A stretch of 11,051 bases of DNA, taken from DATFWC01 sp045801465 (GTDB lineage: Bacteria > Pseudomonadota > Alphaproteobacteria > Rhizobiales > Xanthobacteraceae). The notes below the pieces were generated by a model. That model did not search any database and was not told where the DNA came from. It saw only the letters and a program-made list of their open reading frames with translations. The stretch covers positions 1 through 11,051 of the forward strand of contig JBJMSU010000102.1 in assembly GCA_045801465.1 (NCBI GenBank), written 5' to 3'. The translations under genes were made by a program, and so were the position numbers. The first letter of the stretch is position 1; each line of letters starts with the position of its first letter. Of the stretch, positions 1 through 6,406 are shown piece by piece.

Positions 1-1157
1 ATCTGGTGGCGCTTCTTCACCTGGATGATGCAGCCGCCCCAGTCGGTCATGCAGTAGGGGATCACGACATTCTGCACGATGCCCGGCTGCAGCCGCTCGC
101 ACAGTTCATAGAGCGCGGCTTCGCGCACGGTTGTGTCGATATTGTGATCGTCGAGCGTGTGCACGCCGAGCGCGAATATGACCGGCTTGCTCTTGGGCTC
201 ACGCATGGTGACGGCGGTCACGTGGAACGTCGGCGCCTTGTAGGCCTTGCCCATGTAGCCCGCCCACTCGGGGTGGAAATGGAAGCGCCCCTGGATGCCC
301 GCCTCCTCGGATTCTTTGGTTTCGAACCGGCGATCGCGCGGATCGACGTAGCCTTCCAGCACCAGCTCGGAATCGGCGATTGCCATTGCCTCGACGGTGC
401 GCGCCTTGACCAGCCGGATCGGCGTGCCTTGCACCGCGCCGGCGATGCCGATCTCGTCGCAGCCTTGCGGCATGATGGCGTAGCCGAACGCGGCGCCCGC
501 CAGCAGCGTGCAGGCCGGCGGCACGCCGAAGCACATGGTGATCGGCACCGGCTCGTCGGCTTTGTAGTACTTGTTGACGACCTGCCACATGTGCGAGCCG
601 GGGGAAATCTGGAAGGTGCCGACGTTGCCCCAGCGGAAGTTCATGCGGTTGTAGCCGAGATCGGAGCCGCCATCGAACTCCGGTCCGGTGACGCAGCGAA
701 TGCCGGAGCCGACGGTGAGCTCGGGCTCGTAGGTCGTGTGCCGGATCGGCACCATGTACTTGTTGACGTCGTCGGGCTTCTCGATCACGTGCTCCTGGCA
801 CGGCGCGTCGCTCTGCGCGATCTCCACCGGCTTGAGCGGATGCGAGAGCGCGTAGGCGAGCTTGCGGGTGCGCTCGACGTCGTCTTTCCAGCCGAACATC
901 TTGTTGATGACGTTCATGTCGCCGAACAGGTTGGTGACGACGCGATGATCGGGCTTGCCCTTGACGTTGTGGAACAGGGCCGGACAGCCGCCGTCGAGAT
1001 GCTTCTGCAGCCCGGTGACCTCCAGATCGGGATCGACCTGTTTGTCGCTCTCGATCAGATCGCCTTGTGCCCGCAGCCATTCCAGCGTGTTGCGGAGATC
1101 GTGGCTGTCTCCCTGAATTTTCGTTTCGATGTTCGTCTTGCGGACAGCTTCCTGCAT
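1..1157 (-). CDS. UbiD-family (AroY-like) prenylated-FMN decarboxylase, 3' end beyond window
   Basis: The reading frame starts at ATG 1157 and is open for 385 codons to the left edge, so about 100 C-terminal residues are probably missing. It begins MQEAVRKTNIETK. The start is supported by AAGGAG nine bases upstream. The protein matches the UbiD fold family, which decarboxylates (or carboxylates) aromatic and unsaturated acids with prenylated FMN. Visible landmarks are an N-terminal segment with LFHNVKGKPDHRVVTNLFGD (about 61-80), a mid-region with Arg171 in LGYNRMNFRW, the E-x3-E-G segment SELVLEG (Glu264, Glu268), then FHPEWAGYMGKA (294-305) and IIQVKKRHQ at the visible end. The PEWAGY and QVKKR segments resemble the protocatechuate decarboxylase AroY more than classical UbiD, where an EGPFGE-type segment is usual. 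The substrate is unknown. Its place beside boxB/boxC suggests an aromatic acid or CoA thioester that feeds or drains the benzoyl-CoA route (inference). Family assignment is firm; substrate is not. Confidence 0.88.
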   Translation of the reverse strand, partial: MQEAVRKTNIETKIQGDSHDLRNTLEWLRAQGDLIESDKQVDPDLEVTGLQKHLDGGCPALFHNVKGKPDHRVVTNLFGDMNVINKMFGWKDDVERTRKLAYALSHPLKPVEIAQSDAPCQEHVIEKPDDVNKYMVPIRHTTYEPELTVGSGIRCVTGPEFDGGSDLGYNRMNFRWGNVGTFQISPGSHMWQVVNKYYKADEPVPITMCFGVPPACTLLAGAAFGYAIMPQGCDEIGIAGAVQGTPIRLVKARTVEAMAIADSELVLEGYVDPRDRRFETKESEEAGIQGRFHFHPEWAGYMGKAYKAPTFHVTAVTMREPKSKPVIFALGVHTLDDHNIDTTVREAALYELCERLQPGIVQNVVIPYCMTDWGGCIIQVKKRHQ

Positions 1158-1165
1158 GGCATTTC

Positions 1166-1174
1166 ACTCCTTGC
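1166..1174 (-). promoter_or_regulatory. Ribosome binding site of the ubiD-like gene
   Basis: On the minus strand AAGGAG is followed by nine bases and then ATG at 1157. It is the strongest Shine-Dalgarno-like match in the gap and decides the start of the UbiD-family gene. Confidence 0.6.
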
Positions 1175-1241
1175 GATCGACAGCCGAAGCGCGCGGTTCA
1201 TGTCTCGTTGGTACTCGTGCCCCGAATTCCGAAGTTCGTGG

Positions 1242-1270
1242 TGCATCGCACGCACGCTAGGAAATTTCAA
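1242..1270 (-). promoter_or_regulatory. Weak candidate promoter upstream of the ubiD-like gene
   Basis: The 176-base idi-ubiD gap contains TTGAAA (1265-1270) followed, 17 bases further along the minus strand, by GATGCA (1242-1247). The -35 is reasonable and the -10 is poor. It is recorded because the gap is long enough for separate transcription of the decarboxylase, but readthrough from idi is equally possible. Nothing else that looks like a gene lies in 1158-1333. Confidence 0.2.
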
Positions 1271-1333
1271 ATCGGCGGCACTAGACCTGTCGTGGGGTCG
1301 CATCCGCTCCACAGATGCGCTGATCGGCTCGCA

Positions 1334-1885
1334 TTATCCCACCATAGCGGGCCAGAAGCGACGCCGGTATTCGCGGAACCAGACCGTGTACTTCTCGGGG
1401 TTTTCATCCAGGTCGCGGGCAAGCTCGGCCGGATCTTGCCAACACCAGGCCGCCACTTCGAGCGGGTTGGGGTCGGGCGTGCCGTCGAAGCGGCCGCCGA
1501 ACACGTGCACGACCTCATCCTCGATCAGGCCGCGCGAGACGTCGGCGCGATAGTGGGTCGAGAACAGAAACGTCAGCTCGCACGCAAAGCCCATCTCCTC
1601 GCCGAGGCGGCGGCGCGCTGCCTCCAGCGTGGCTTCGCCGGGCCGCGGATGGCTGCAGCAGGTATTCGTCCACAGGCCGCCGGAATGGTATTTGGCCGCC
1701 GCGCGCCGCTGCAGCAGCAGCCGGTTGTGCCGGTCGCGGACGATCACCGAAATCGCGCGGTGGCGCAGTCCGCGCCGGTGCGCCTCCAGCTTGGGCATGG
1801 TGCCGAGCGGCCGGTCGTGCTCGTCCACCAGGATCACCTCGTCGGCGGAATTGTCGGACAGGGGACCCAAGTTGCTGCTCGTCAT
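1334..1885 (-). CDS. idi: Isopentenyl-diphosphate delta-isomerase, type I (Nudix fold)
   Basis: This 183-residue protein interconverts isopentenyl and dimethylallyl diphosphate. Its length is essentially that of the E. coli enzyme (182). Landmarks are VILVDEHDRPLGTMPKLEAH (17-36), the metal-binding candidates His36, His42 and His79, the active-site segment WTNTCCSHP with catalytic Cys77, the Nudix-like helix GEATLEAARRRLGEEMG, and the acidic motif IEDEV (Glu122, Glu124), which corresponds to the E. coli metal/catalytic glutamates. I chose ATG 1885 (MTSSNLGPLSD). An upstream in-frame start at 1984 would add 33 poorly conserved-looking residues and run through a hairpin, and GGGGT lies about five bases before 1885. 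The gene is 135 bases after boxB on the same strand with no clear promoter of its own, so it is probably in the box transcript. Idi is not required by the MEP pathway, so its place before a prenyl-FMN-dependent decarboxylase is notable. Identity is confident; the linkage to the decarboxylase is inference. Confidence 0.93.
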   Translation of the reverse strand: MTSSNLGPLSDNSADEVILVDEHDRPLGTMPKLEAHRRGLRHRAISVIVRDRHNRLLLQRRAAAKYHSGGLWTNTCCSHPRPGEATLEAARRRLGEEMGFACELTFLFSTHYRADVSRGLIEDEVVHVFGGRFDGTPDPNPLEVAAWCWQDPAELARDLDENPEKYTVWFREYRRRFWPAMVG

Positions 1886-1898
1886 CGTTACCCCATGA

Positions 1899-1919
1899 TC
1901 ACCGGCTTTGTGCCGGTGA
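1899..1919 (-). promoter_or_regulatory. Hairpin immediately before the idi ribosome binding site
   Basis: TCACCGGC and GCCGGTGA form a perfect 8-bp inverted repeat around a 5-base loop, ending 13 bases before the idi ATG. A second inverted repeat (GTCCC at 1946-1950, GGGAC at 1964-1968) and the palindrome GGCCGGCC (1929-1936) precede it in the boxB-idi gap. No T-run follows, so this is not a typical intrinsic terminator. It could stabilise an mRNA end or influence idi translation (inference). Confidence 0.35.
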
Positions 1920-2020
1920 GCCGCCTTAGGCCGGCCGTGCCGTGCGTCCCTGGCGAGATGGCCGGGACACCCCTCGCGATCCAAGTTGCGATCGCTCTCC
2001 CGCCCATCACCAACAGCATA

Positions 2021-3463
2021 TCACGTGATCTTTACGTACTCGAAATCGCCCGGCTTGTTGTCGATGCCGACCTTGGGCGGCGCGATCCAGCTGGCGAACT
2101 TGCCGGGCTCGCGTTGCGGCTGCATCAGGCTCTCGATGAAGTCGCGGTCGGCGTCCGACGGCAGGAACTCACCCCTGCGCTTCTCCCATTCGGCATCGCT
2201 GAGGATGTTCCCGTCGGCATCGGCCTTCACGCTCGAGAACTCGCCGATGTGGCGATGGAAGGCGACGTGCGGCAGCTTGATCTGGAACGGGATGTTGAAG
2301 CTCTCGATCACCCGGTTCCAGCGGCCGACGCCGACATTGCAATCGGCGACGTAGTCGTCGCGCAGCCGCATGTTGAGCCCCGAGAGTGCCGGCACGTCCT
2401 CGTTCTTTATCTTGCCGTCGATCAGGCGCAGCACCGGATAGGTGCCGCTTTCCAGCTGGTGGTCGTCCTTGAGCCGTTCTTCGCGAAAGCGGCCCTTGAG
2501 GCCGGCATGGAATGCATTGGCGGCATTGGTCGAGATCTCGTTGCCGAACAGGTCGAGGCTGAGCGAGAAGTGCAAATTCGCCTTTTTCTGCATGGTGGGC
2601 AGATCGATGACGCCGAGCTTGCGCACCTTGGCGATGTCATAAGGGTCTTCGATGCCGGCGTCCTTCATGGCCTGGCAGGTGCGCTCAATGATGCGGGTGA
2701 CGCCGGTCTCGCCGACGAACATGTGGTGCGCCTCTTCCGTGAGCATGAAGCGGCAGGTGCGCGACAAGGGATCGAAGCCCGATTGCGCCAGCGCTTCGAG
2801 CTGCATCTTGCCGTCGCGATCGGTGAAGTAGGTGAACATGAAGAAGGACAGCCAGTCCGGCGTCTTCTCATTGAAAGCGCCGAGCATGCGCGGCGTGTCG
2901 GGATCGCCGGAGCGCCGCTGCAGCAGGCCGTCGGCCTCGTCGCGGCCGTCGGCGCCGAAATACTTCTGCAAGAGATAGACCATGGCCCACAGGTGACGGC
3001 CTTCCTCGACGTTGACCTGGAACAGGTTGCGCATGTCGTAGAGGGAGGGTGCGGTCTTGCCGAGATGCCGCTGCTGCTCCACCGATGCCGGCTCGGTGTC
3101 GCCCTGGATGACGATGAGTCGGCGCAGCATGGCGCGGTGTTCGCCCGGTACCTCCTGCCACGCCGCTTCGCCGCGATGCGCGCCGAACGCCACCTTGCGG
3201 TCCTCCACCTGCGGCGCCAGCAGGATGCCCCACTTGTACTCCGGCATGCGCACGTAATCGAACTTGGCCCAGCCTTTGGGATCGACGCTCACGGCGGTGC
3301 GCAGATAGACCAGCGACTGCTGGAAGCCTTCCGGACCCATGTCTTGCCACCAGTCGAGGTAGCCCGGGTGCCACTTCTCCAGCGCCTTGCGCACGCGGAC
3401 GTCCTGGTTGAGCCCCACGTTATTGGGGATCATTCCATCGTAGTCGACGTTGATCACGTTCAT
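2021..3463 (-). CDS. boxB: Benzoyl-CoA 2,3-epoxidase, oxygenase subunit BoxB
   Basis: This 480-residue protein matches BoxB, the class I diiron oxygenase that adds one oxygen atom of O2 to the ring of benzoyl-CoA to give 2,3-epoxybenzoyl-CoA, using electrons from the reductase BoxA. The diiron ligand set is visible with family spacing: Glu124 in GDTEPAS, Glu154 and His157 in NVEEGRHLWAM, Asp215 in YFTDRDGKM, and Glu244 and His247 in TEEAHHMFVG. The family length is about 475 residues, so the gene looks intact. The start at 3463 (MNVINVDYDGMIPNNVGL) is supported by GAGGTG five bases upstream and by the typical BoxB N-terminus with the WHPGYLDWW segment at 31-39. It follows boxC by 156 bases that are mostly filled by a palindromic repeat, and it precedes idi. 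boxA is not within the window, so the reductase partner must be encoded elsewhere. Identity is confident. Confidence 0.96.
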   Translation of the reverse strand: MNVINVDYDGMIPNNVGLNQDVRVRKALEKWHPGYLDWWQDMGPEGFQQSLVYLRTAVSVDPKGWAKFDYVRMPEYKWGILLAPQVEDRKVAFGAHRGEAAWQEVPGEHRAMLRRLIVIQGDTEPASVEQQRHLGKTAPSLYDMRNLFQVNVEEGRHLWAMVYLLQKYFGADGRDEADGLLQRRSGDPDTPRMLGAFNEKTPDWLSFFMFTYFTDRDGKMQLEALAQSGFDPLSRTCRFMLTEEAHHMFVGETGVTRIIERTCQAMKDAGIEDPYDIAKVRKLGVIDLPTMQKKANLHFSLSLDLFGNEISTNAANAFHAGLKGRFREERLKDDHQLESGTYPVLRLIDGKIKNEDVPALSGLNMRLRDDYVADCNVGVGRWNRVIESFNIPFQIKLPHVAFHRHIGEFSSVKADADGNILSDAEWEKRRGEFLPSDADRDFIESLMQPQREPGKFASWIAPPKVGIDNKPGDFEYVKIT

Positions 3464-3480
3464 TATGGCACCTCGATTTC

Positions 3481-3600
3481 CGTCATTCCGGCCGAGCGCG
3501 AAGCGCGAGGGCCGGAATCCATGAACACCAGCCGCGGAAGATTGCGAGGGCGGTGGTCATGGATTCCGGACAGCCGCTGTCGCGGCTTCCGGAATGACCC
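3481..3600. repeat. Nested palindromic intergenic repeat between boxC and boxB
   Basis: Outer arms GTCATTCCGG (3482-3491) and CCGGAATGAC (3589-3598) are perfect inverted repeats. Inside them CCGGAATCCATGA (3512-3524) pairs perfectly with TCATGGATTCCGG (3557-3569), and the pairing extends four more bases past one mismatch. Smaller GC hairpins (GAGCGCGAAGCGCGAG, and CCGCTGTCGCGG near 3574-3585) lie between the arms. The whole fits a roughly 120-bp mobile-repeat type that I recognise as common between genes in Bradyrhizobium-like genomes (from memory, not searched). In the boxCB mRNA it would fold into a long stem, which may affect mRNA stability or partial termination between boxC and boxB. Confidence 0.85.
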
Positions 3601-3619
3601 GTTGCTGGTTGTGCGTTCA

Positions 3620-5269
3620 CTACACGCGTTCCTTGTCGAAGGTGGCGGTCACGCCGCTGCCGTAGAGCTTGAGCGCGCCCTGGCTGCCGACCGCGTTGGG
3701 GCGCTGGAAGATCCAGTTCTGCCAGGCGCTGAGGCGGCCGAAAATCTTCGTCTCCATGGTTTCCGGCCCGGCGAAGCGCAGGTTTGCTTCCATGCCGGTC
3801 AGCGCGTCCGGCGAGAAGCTCGCGCGCTCCTCCAGCATCACGCGGAGCTCGTCGTCCCAGTCATAGGATTCGACGGTTCCCGTGACGAGGCCGAGCTCGT
3901 CTGCTTCCTCGGCCTGCAGCGGCGTGCCGATCTCGGCTTGCAGCCGCTTCACATGCTCCGGATCGCCGAGGAAGCGCGTCTGAAGGCGCGTGAGCCCGTT
4001 GCCCATGGGATAGAAGCCGAAATTCGCAGCGCCGAGCGTGATCGCCGCCGGCGGACGGTTGTCGCCTTCGCGCGTGCCGATCAGCATGAGCGCGCGGTCG
4101 GCCGCGAACACAAGTTCCGCCAGCGTGCCGGCGAAGCAGGTGCCGGGCTCGATCAGGGCGATGAAGCTGCGCGAGGTGACGTCGATCCGCTTGAGCACGC
4201 GCTTGAGATAGTGGCGCACTTCGCGCATCAGCCAGTCGCTTTCGCCCAGCAGGGCATCGTGGCCGAGCACGCTTTCGGCGTCGCCTTCGGTGCGGAAGAT
4301 CACGAGGCCGATCGCCGGCTCGTTCATGCGCAGCTGCAGGATCGCGTCCTCCAGTTCGCGCGCCATCGCGAGCGGCCAGAACGCGGCGCCCTGCGCGTGC
4401 GCCGCCGCCACCGATGCCGGAGGCGAATTCGCCGGGGCACGCACCGTGAGCGTCGCGATGCCGCGGGCACGGTCGATGTCCAGCCTCACGTGGCTGTACG
4501 CGACGGCGTCGCCATTGATGCGCCGTTCGAGCGGCGTGAGGGCGATGCCCTTGGCGTCGCGCGGCCGGTCGGAGCGCGCCGCGAGCTCGCGCGCCCGCGC
4601 CGCCACCGCATCCGCCCATTTGGAATTCGGCACCACCTCGTCGACCAGACGCCATTCGACCGCCTTGGGGCCGCGCAGGCCTTCTTCGGTGGCGCAGAAC
4701 ACGTCGGCGCGGTCGCGCCGCACCTTGCGCTTGTCGGTGACACGCGTGAGACCGCCGGTTCCCGGCAGCACCCCGAGGAGCGGCGTCTCCGGCAACGACA
4801 CCGTGGAGCGGCGGTCGTCGACCAGCATGATATGGTCGGCGGCGAGCGCCAGCTCGTAGCCGCCGCCGGCGCACGAGCCCTTCACGGCCGCCACGTAGGA
4901 CTGGCGCGAATTCTCGCAGGCGTCCTCGATGGCAAGCCGCGTCTCGTTGGTGTACTTGCAGAAATTCACCTTGTGGGCGTGCGTCGCCTTGCCCAGCATG
5001 CGGATATTGGCGCCGGCGCAGAACACGTTGTCCTTGCCGGACTTGATGACGACCGCGCGCACTTCCGGGTGCTCGAAGCGGAGGCGCTGCACCGCGTCGT
5101 TGAGCTCGATGTCGACGCCGAGATCGTAGGAATTGAGCTTCAGCTCCACGCCGTCAAAAATGCTGGCCGAGGCGTCGACGTCCATCACCAGCGCGGCCAC
5201 CTCGCCGTCGAGCTCGAGGCGCCAGTGGCGGTAGCGGCTGGGATCGGTCTGAAACTCGATGCGTTCCAT
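3620..5269 (-). CDS. boxC: 2,3-epoxybenzoyl-CoA dihydrolase BoxC
   Basis: This 549-residue crotonase-superfamily protein hydrolyses and opens the ring of 2,3-epoxybenzoyl-CoA, releasing formate and giving the C6 semialdehyde-CoA product, the step after BoxB. The N-terminal crotonase domain is clear. It has the oxyanion-hole segments VFCAGANIRML (82-92) and KGSCAGGGYELALAADHI (about 130-147), with candidate catalytic acids Glu139 and Glu161 (LPETPLLGVLPGTGGL). A second, more diverged crotonase-like half follows, with SRSFIALIEPGTCFAGTLAELVFAADRAL at about 366-395. The length agrees with BoxC and is about twice that of ordinary enoyl-CoA hydratases. The start at 5269 (MERIEFQTDPSRYRHWRLEL) has GGAG about seven bases upstream. 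It is the first gene behind the TGCA-containing promoter and is followed by boxB. Identity is confident. Confidence 0.95.
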   Translation of the reverse strand: MERIEFQTDPSRYRHWRLELDGEVAALVMDVDASASIFDGVELKLNSYDLGVDIELNDAVQRLRFEHPEVRAVVIKSGKDNVFCAGANIRMLGKATHAHKVNFCKYTNETRLAIEDACENSRQSYVAAVKGSCAGGGYELALAADHIMLVDDRRSTVSLPETPLLGVLPGTGGLTRVTDKRKVRRDRADVFCATEEGLRGPKAVEWRLVDEVVPNSKWADAVAARARELAARSDRPRDAKGIALTPLERRINGDAVAYSHVRLDIDRARGIATLTVRAPANSPPASVAAAHAQGAAFWPLAMARELEDAILQLRMNEPAIGLVIFRTEGDAESVLGHDALLGESDWLMREVRHYLKRVLKRIDVTSRSFIALIEPGTCFAGTLAELVFAADRALMLIGTREGDNRPPAAITLGAANFGFYPMGNGLTRLQTRFLGDPEHVKRLQAEIGTPLQAEEADELGLVTGTVESYDWDDELRVMLEERASFSPDALTGMEANLRFAGPETMETKIFGRLSAWQNWIFQRPNAVGSQGALKLYGSGVTATFDKERV

Positions 5270-5295
5270 GGGTACTCCGTCGCCGCCGGTCTATG

Positions 5296-5313
5296 TGCAA
5301 TATTATGCATGCA
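5296..5313. promoter_or_regulatory. Probable BoxR operator overlapping the boxC -10 region
   Basis: The sequence TGCAATATTATGCATGCA holds three TGCA cores: two separated by an AT-only 6-base spacer (starts 10 bp apart) and a third directly abutting. The same TGCA-N6-TGCA pattern occurs before boxR. BzdR/BoxR regulators are known to bind TGCA-containing operators and to release on benzoyl-CoA. Overlap with the boxC -10 would give repression by occlusion. Confidence 0.7.
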
Positions 5314-5328
5314 CGGCGGGTTTGTCAG
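5300..5328 (-). promoter_or_regulatory. boxC promoter (sigma-70-like)
   Basis: On the minus strand CTGACA (5323-5328) is followed by a 17-base spacer and TAATAT (5300-5305). An alternative -10, CATAAT, is two bases earlier with a 15-base spacer. The expected transcript start is about 25 bases before the boxC ATG. The -35 lies in the loop of a GGCGGG/CCCGCC inverted repeat (5315-5334). Confidence 0.6.
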
Positions 5329-5336
5329 CCCGCCCC

Positions 5337-5350
5337 CGCAATAAAATGCA
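5337..5350. promoter_or_regulatory. Second probable BoxR operator, upstream of the boxC -35
   Basis: CGCA-ATAAAA-TGCA has the same 10-bp core spacing as the other two operators, with one core mismatched by one base and an AT-rich spacer. It lies just upstream of the boxC -35, a few helical turns from the site on the -10, so two bound dimers could flank the promoter. Confidence 0.5.
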
Positions 5351-5376
5351 TTCTTTCCCTGACCAAGGGACCCGCC

Positions 5377-6300
5377 TCACCGCCCCGGCACGACCGTCTG
5401 GTCTGCCGTCGCGGCATTGGGCCCTACGACTTTTAACAGGAACTGCATCGCCTGGTCCGGGGTGACGTCCGTGGTCTCGATCGTGGCATCCGCCTTGGCA
5501 TAGAGCGGCTCCCGGCTCGCCAGGATGGCGACGAGTTCGTCTATGGCCCGCGCATGGCCGGATATGGGCCGTAGATCGCCCTGGTCCATGACGCGCTGCA
5601 TATGCTCCTGCGGCTGCGCCTTCACCCAGACCGTGAAGCAGGACGCGAGCAGGAGCTCGAACGTCGCGGGCTCGGTCACGAGGCCGCCGCCGGTGGCCAG
5701 CACGAAGCGCGGATGCTTCTCCAGGACCGCCTCGAGCGCCGCCCGCTCCATGCGGCGGAACGTGGCCTGGCCGAACATCTCGAACAGCTCGCTCAAGCCC
5801 ATCCCGCTCTCGCGCTCGACTTCGCGGTCGAGCTCGATGAAAGGGCAGCCGAGCTCGTCGGCGATGAGGCGGCCGAGCGTGGACTTGCCGCCCCCGCGCA
5901 GGCCGATCAGGGCGATGCGGCCGCGTCTGAGCTCGCTCATCGCGCCATCGAAGCGGGAGAGCAGAAACTCGCGCGCTTCCGCCGCCTGGGCCGGGCTGAG
6001 GCGATCGATGAGCTGCCTCATCAACAGGCTCTCGACCGAGCGCTCGGGGCGGTCGTCGATCAGCTCGGTTACCGGCACGCTCAGCGCGTGGGCGATGCGG
6101 CGGAGCAGCACGACGGAGCAATTGCCGGTCCCGCCTTCGAGCTGCGCCAGGTAGCGCTCGGAGACGTCGGAATGCTTCGCCAGCGCCTTGCGGGACATGG
6201 CGCGCCGGCTGCGGATGGTGCGCACCCGCTCGCCCAGGCGCGTGAGGTAGCCGCCAAGGTTGCCGCTCGCGTCGGGGATGGATTTCGTTCGGTCGGCCAT
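5377..6300 (-). CDS. boxR: BoxR/BzdR-type transcriptional regulator: XRE helix-turn-helix fused to a shikimate-kinase-like domain
   Basis: This 307-residue protein is close to the family's roughly 300. Residues about 18-80 form an XRE/Cro helix-turn-helix (LGERVRTIRSRRAMSRKALA, then SERYLAQLEGGTGNCSVVLL). A linker follows to about 125, then a shikimate-kinase-like domain with a Walker A motif GLRGGGKST (133-141), Asp158 in ELDREVERESG, the FRRMER segment (181-186) and ATGGG (202-206). In characterised BzdR/BoxR proteins this domain senses benzoyl-CoA rather than acting as shikimate kinase; the same role is inferred here from context. I chose ATG 6300 (MADRTKS) because GAGG lies six bases upstream. 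The longer in-frame start at 6387 would put the palindromic TGCA operator inside the coding region. The gene sits directly upstream of boxC on the same strand, with its own operator, so autorepression plus control of boxCB is the likely circuit. Confidence 0.92.
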   Translation of the reverse strand: MADRTKSIPDASGNLGGYLTRLGERVRTIRSRRAMSRKALAKHSDVSERYLAQLEGGTGNCSVVLLRRIAHALSVPVTELIDDRPERSVESLLMRQLIDRLSPAQAAEAREFLLSRFDGAMSELRRGRIALIGLRGGGKSTLGRLIADELGCPFIELDREVERESGMGLSELFEMFGQATFRRMERAALEAVLEKHPRFVLATGGGLVTEPATFELLLASCFTVWVKAQPQEHMQRVMDQGDLRPISGHARAIDELVAILASREPLYAKADATIETTDVTPDQAMQFLLKVVGPNAATADQTVVPGR

Positions 6301-6316
6301 GCTTGCCTCGTAACGC

Positions 6317-6330
6317 TGCAATATATTGCA
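6317..6330. promoter_or_regulatory. Probable BoxR autoregulatory operator
   Basis: TGCAATATATTGCA is a perfect 14-bp palindrome 16 bases before the boxR ATG. A -10-like TATATT on the minus strand (6320-6325) lies within it; no good -35 is seen 16-18 bases upstream. The core spacing is identical to the boxC sites, which supports one regulator binding all three. Confidence 0.65.
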
Positions 6331-6406
6331 TGAGGGCGGACATGCGCCAGATGGTCGGTGAGCAAGGGCAGCACCTATCAGCGGCAATAGCCGGCGCTTC
6401 GCACGT

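Noticed and set aside
1242..1254. A possible BoxR operator before the UbiD gene (TGCA then CGCA)
   Set aside because: The core spacing is 9 rather than 10 bp and the spacer is GC-rich, unlike the three better sites.
6..1553. A 515-codon plus-strand frame over the UbiD and idi genes
   Set aside because: It is antisense to two clearly conserved proteins and its translation has shadow-frame composition.
1334..1984. Longer Idi start at 1984
   Set aside because: It adds 33 residues not typical of Idi and runs through the gap hairpins; ATG 1885 gives the family length.
1067..5344. A 1425-codon open frame on the plus strand
   Set aside because: It runs antisense through idi, boxB and boxC, has the His/Arg/Ala-rich composition of a high-GC shadow frame and shows no recognisable domain.
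5351..5376. A terminator after boxR (TCCCT/AGGGA stem)
   Set aside because: The stem is only 5 bp and no T-run follows in the direction of transcription.
5377..6387. Longer BoxR start at 6387
   Set aside because: The extra 29 residues have no family match, run through the TGCA palindrome, and the 6300 start has a ribosome binding site.
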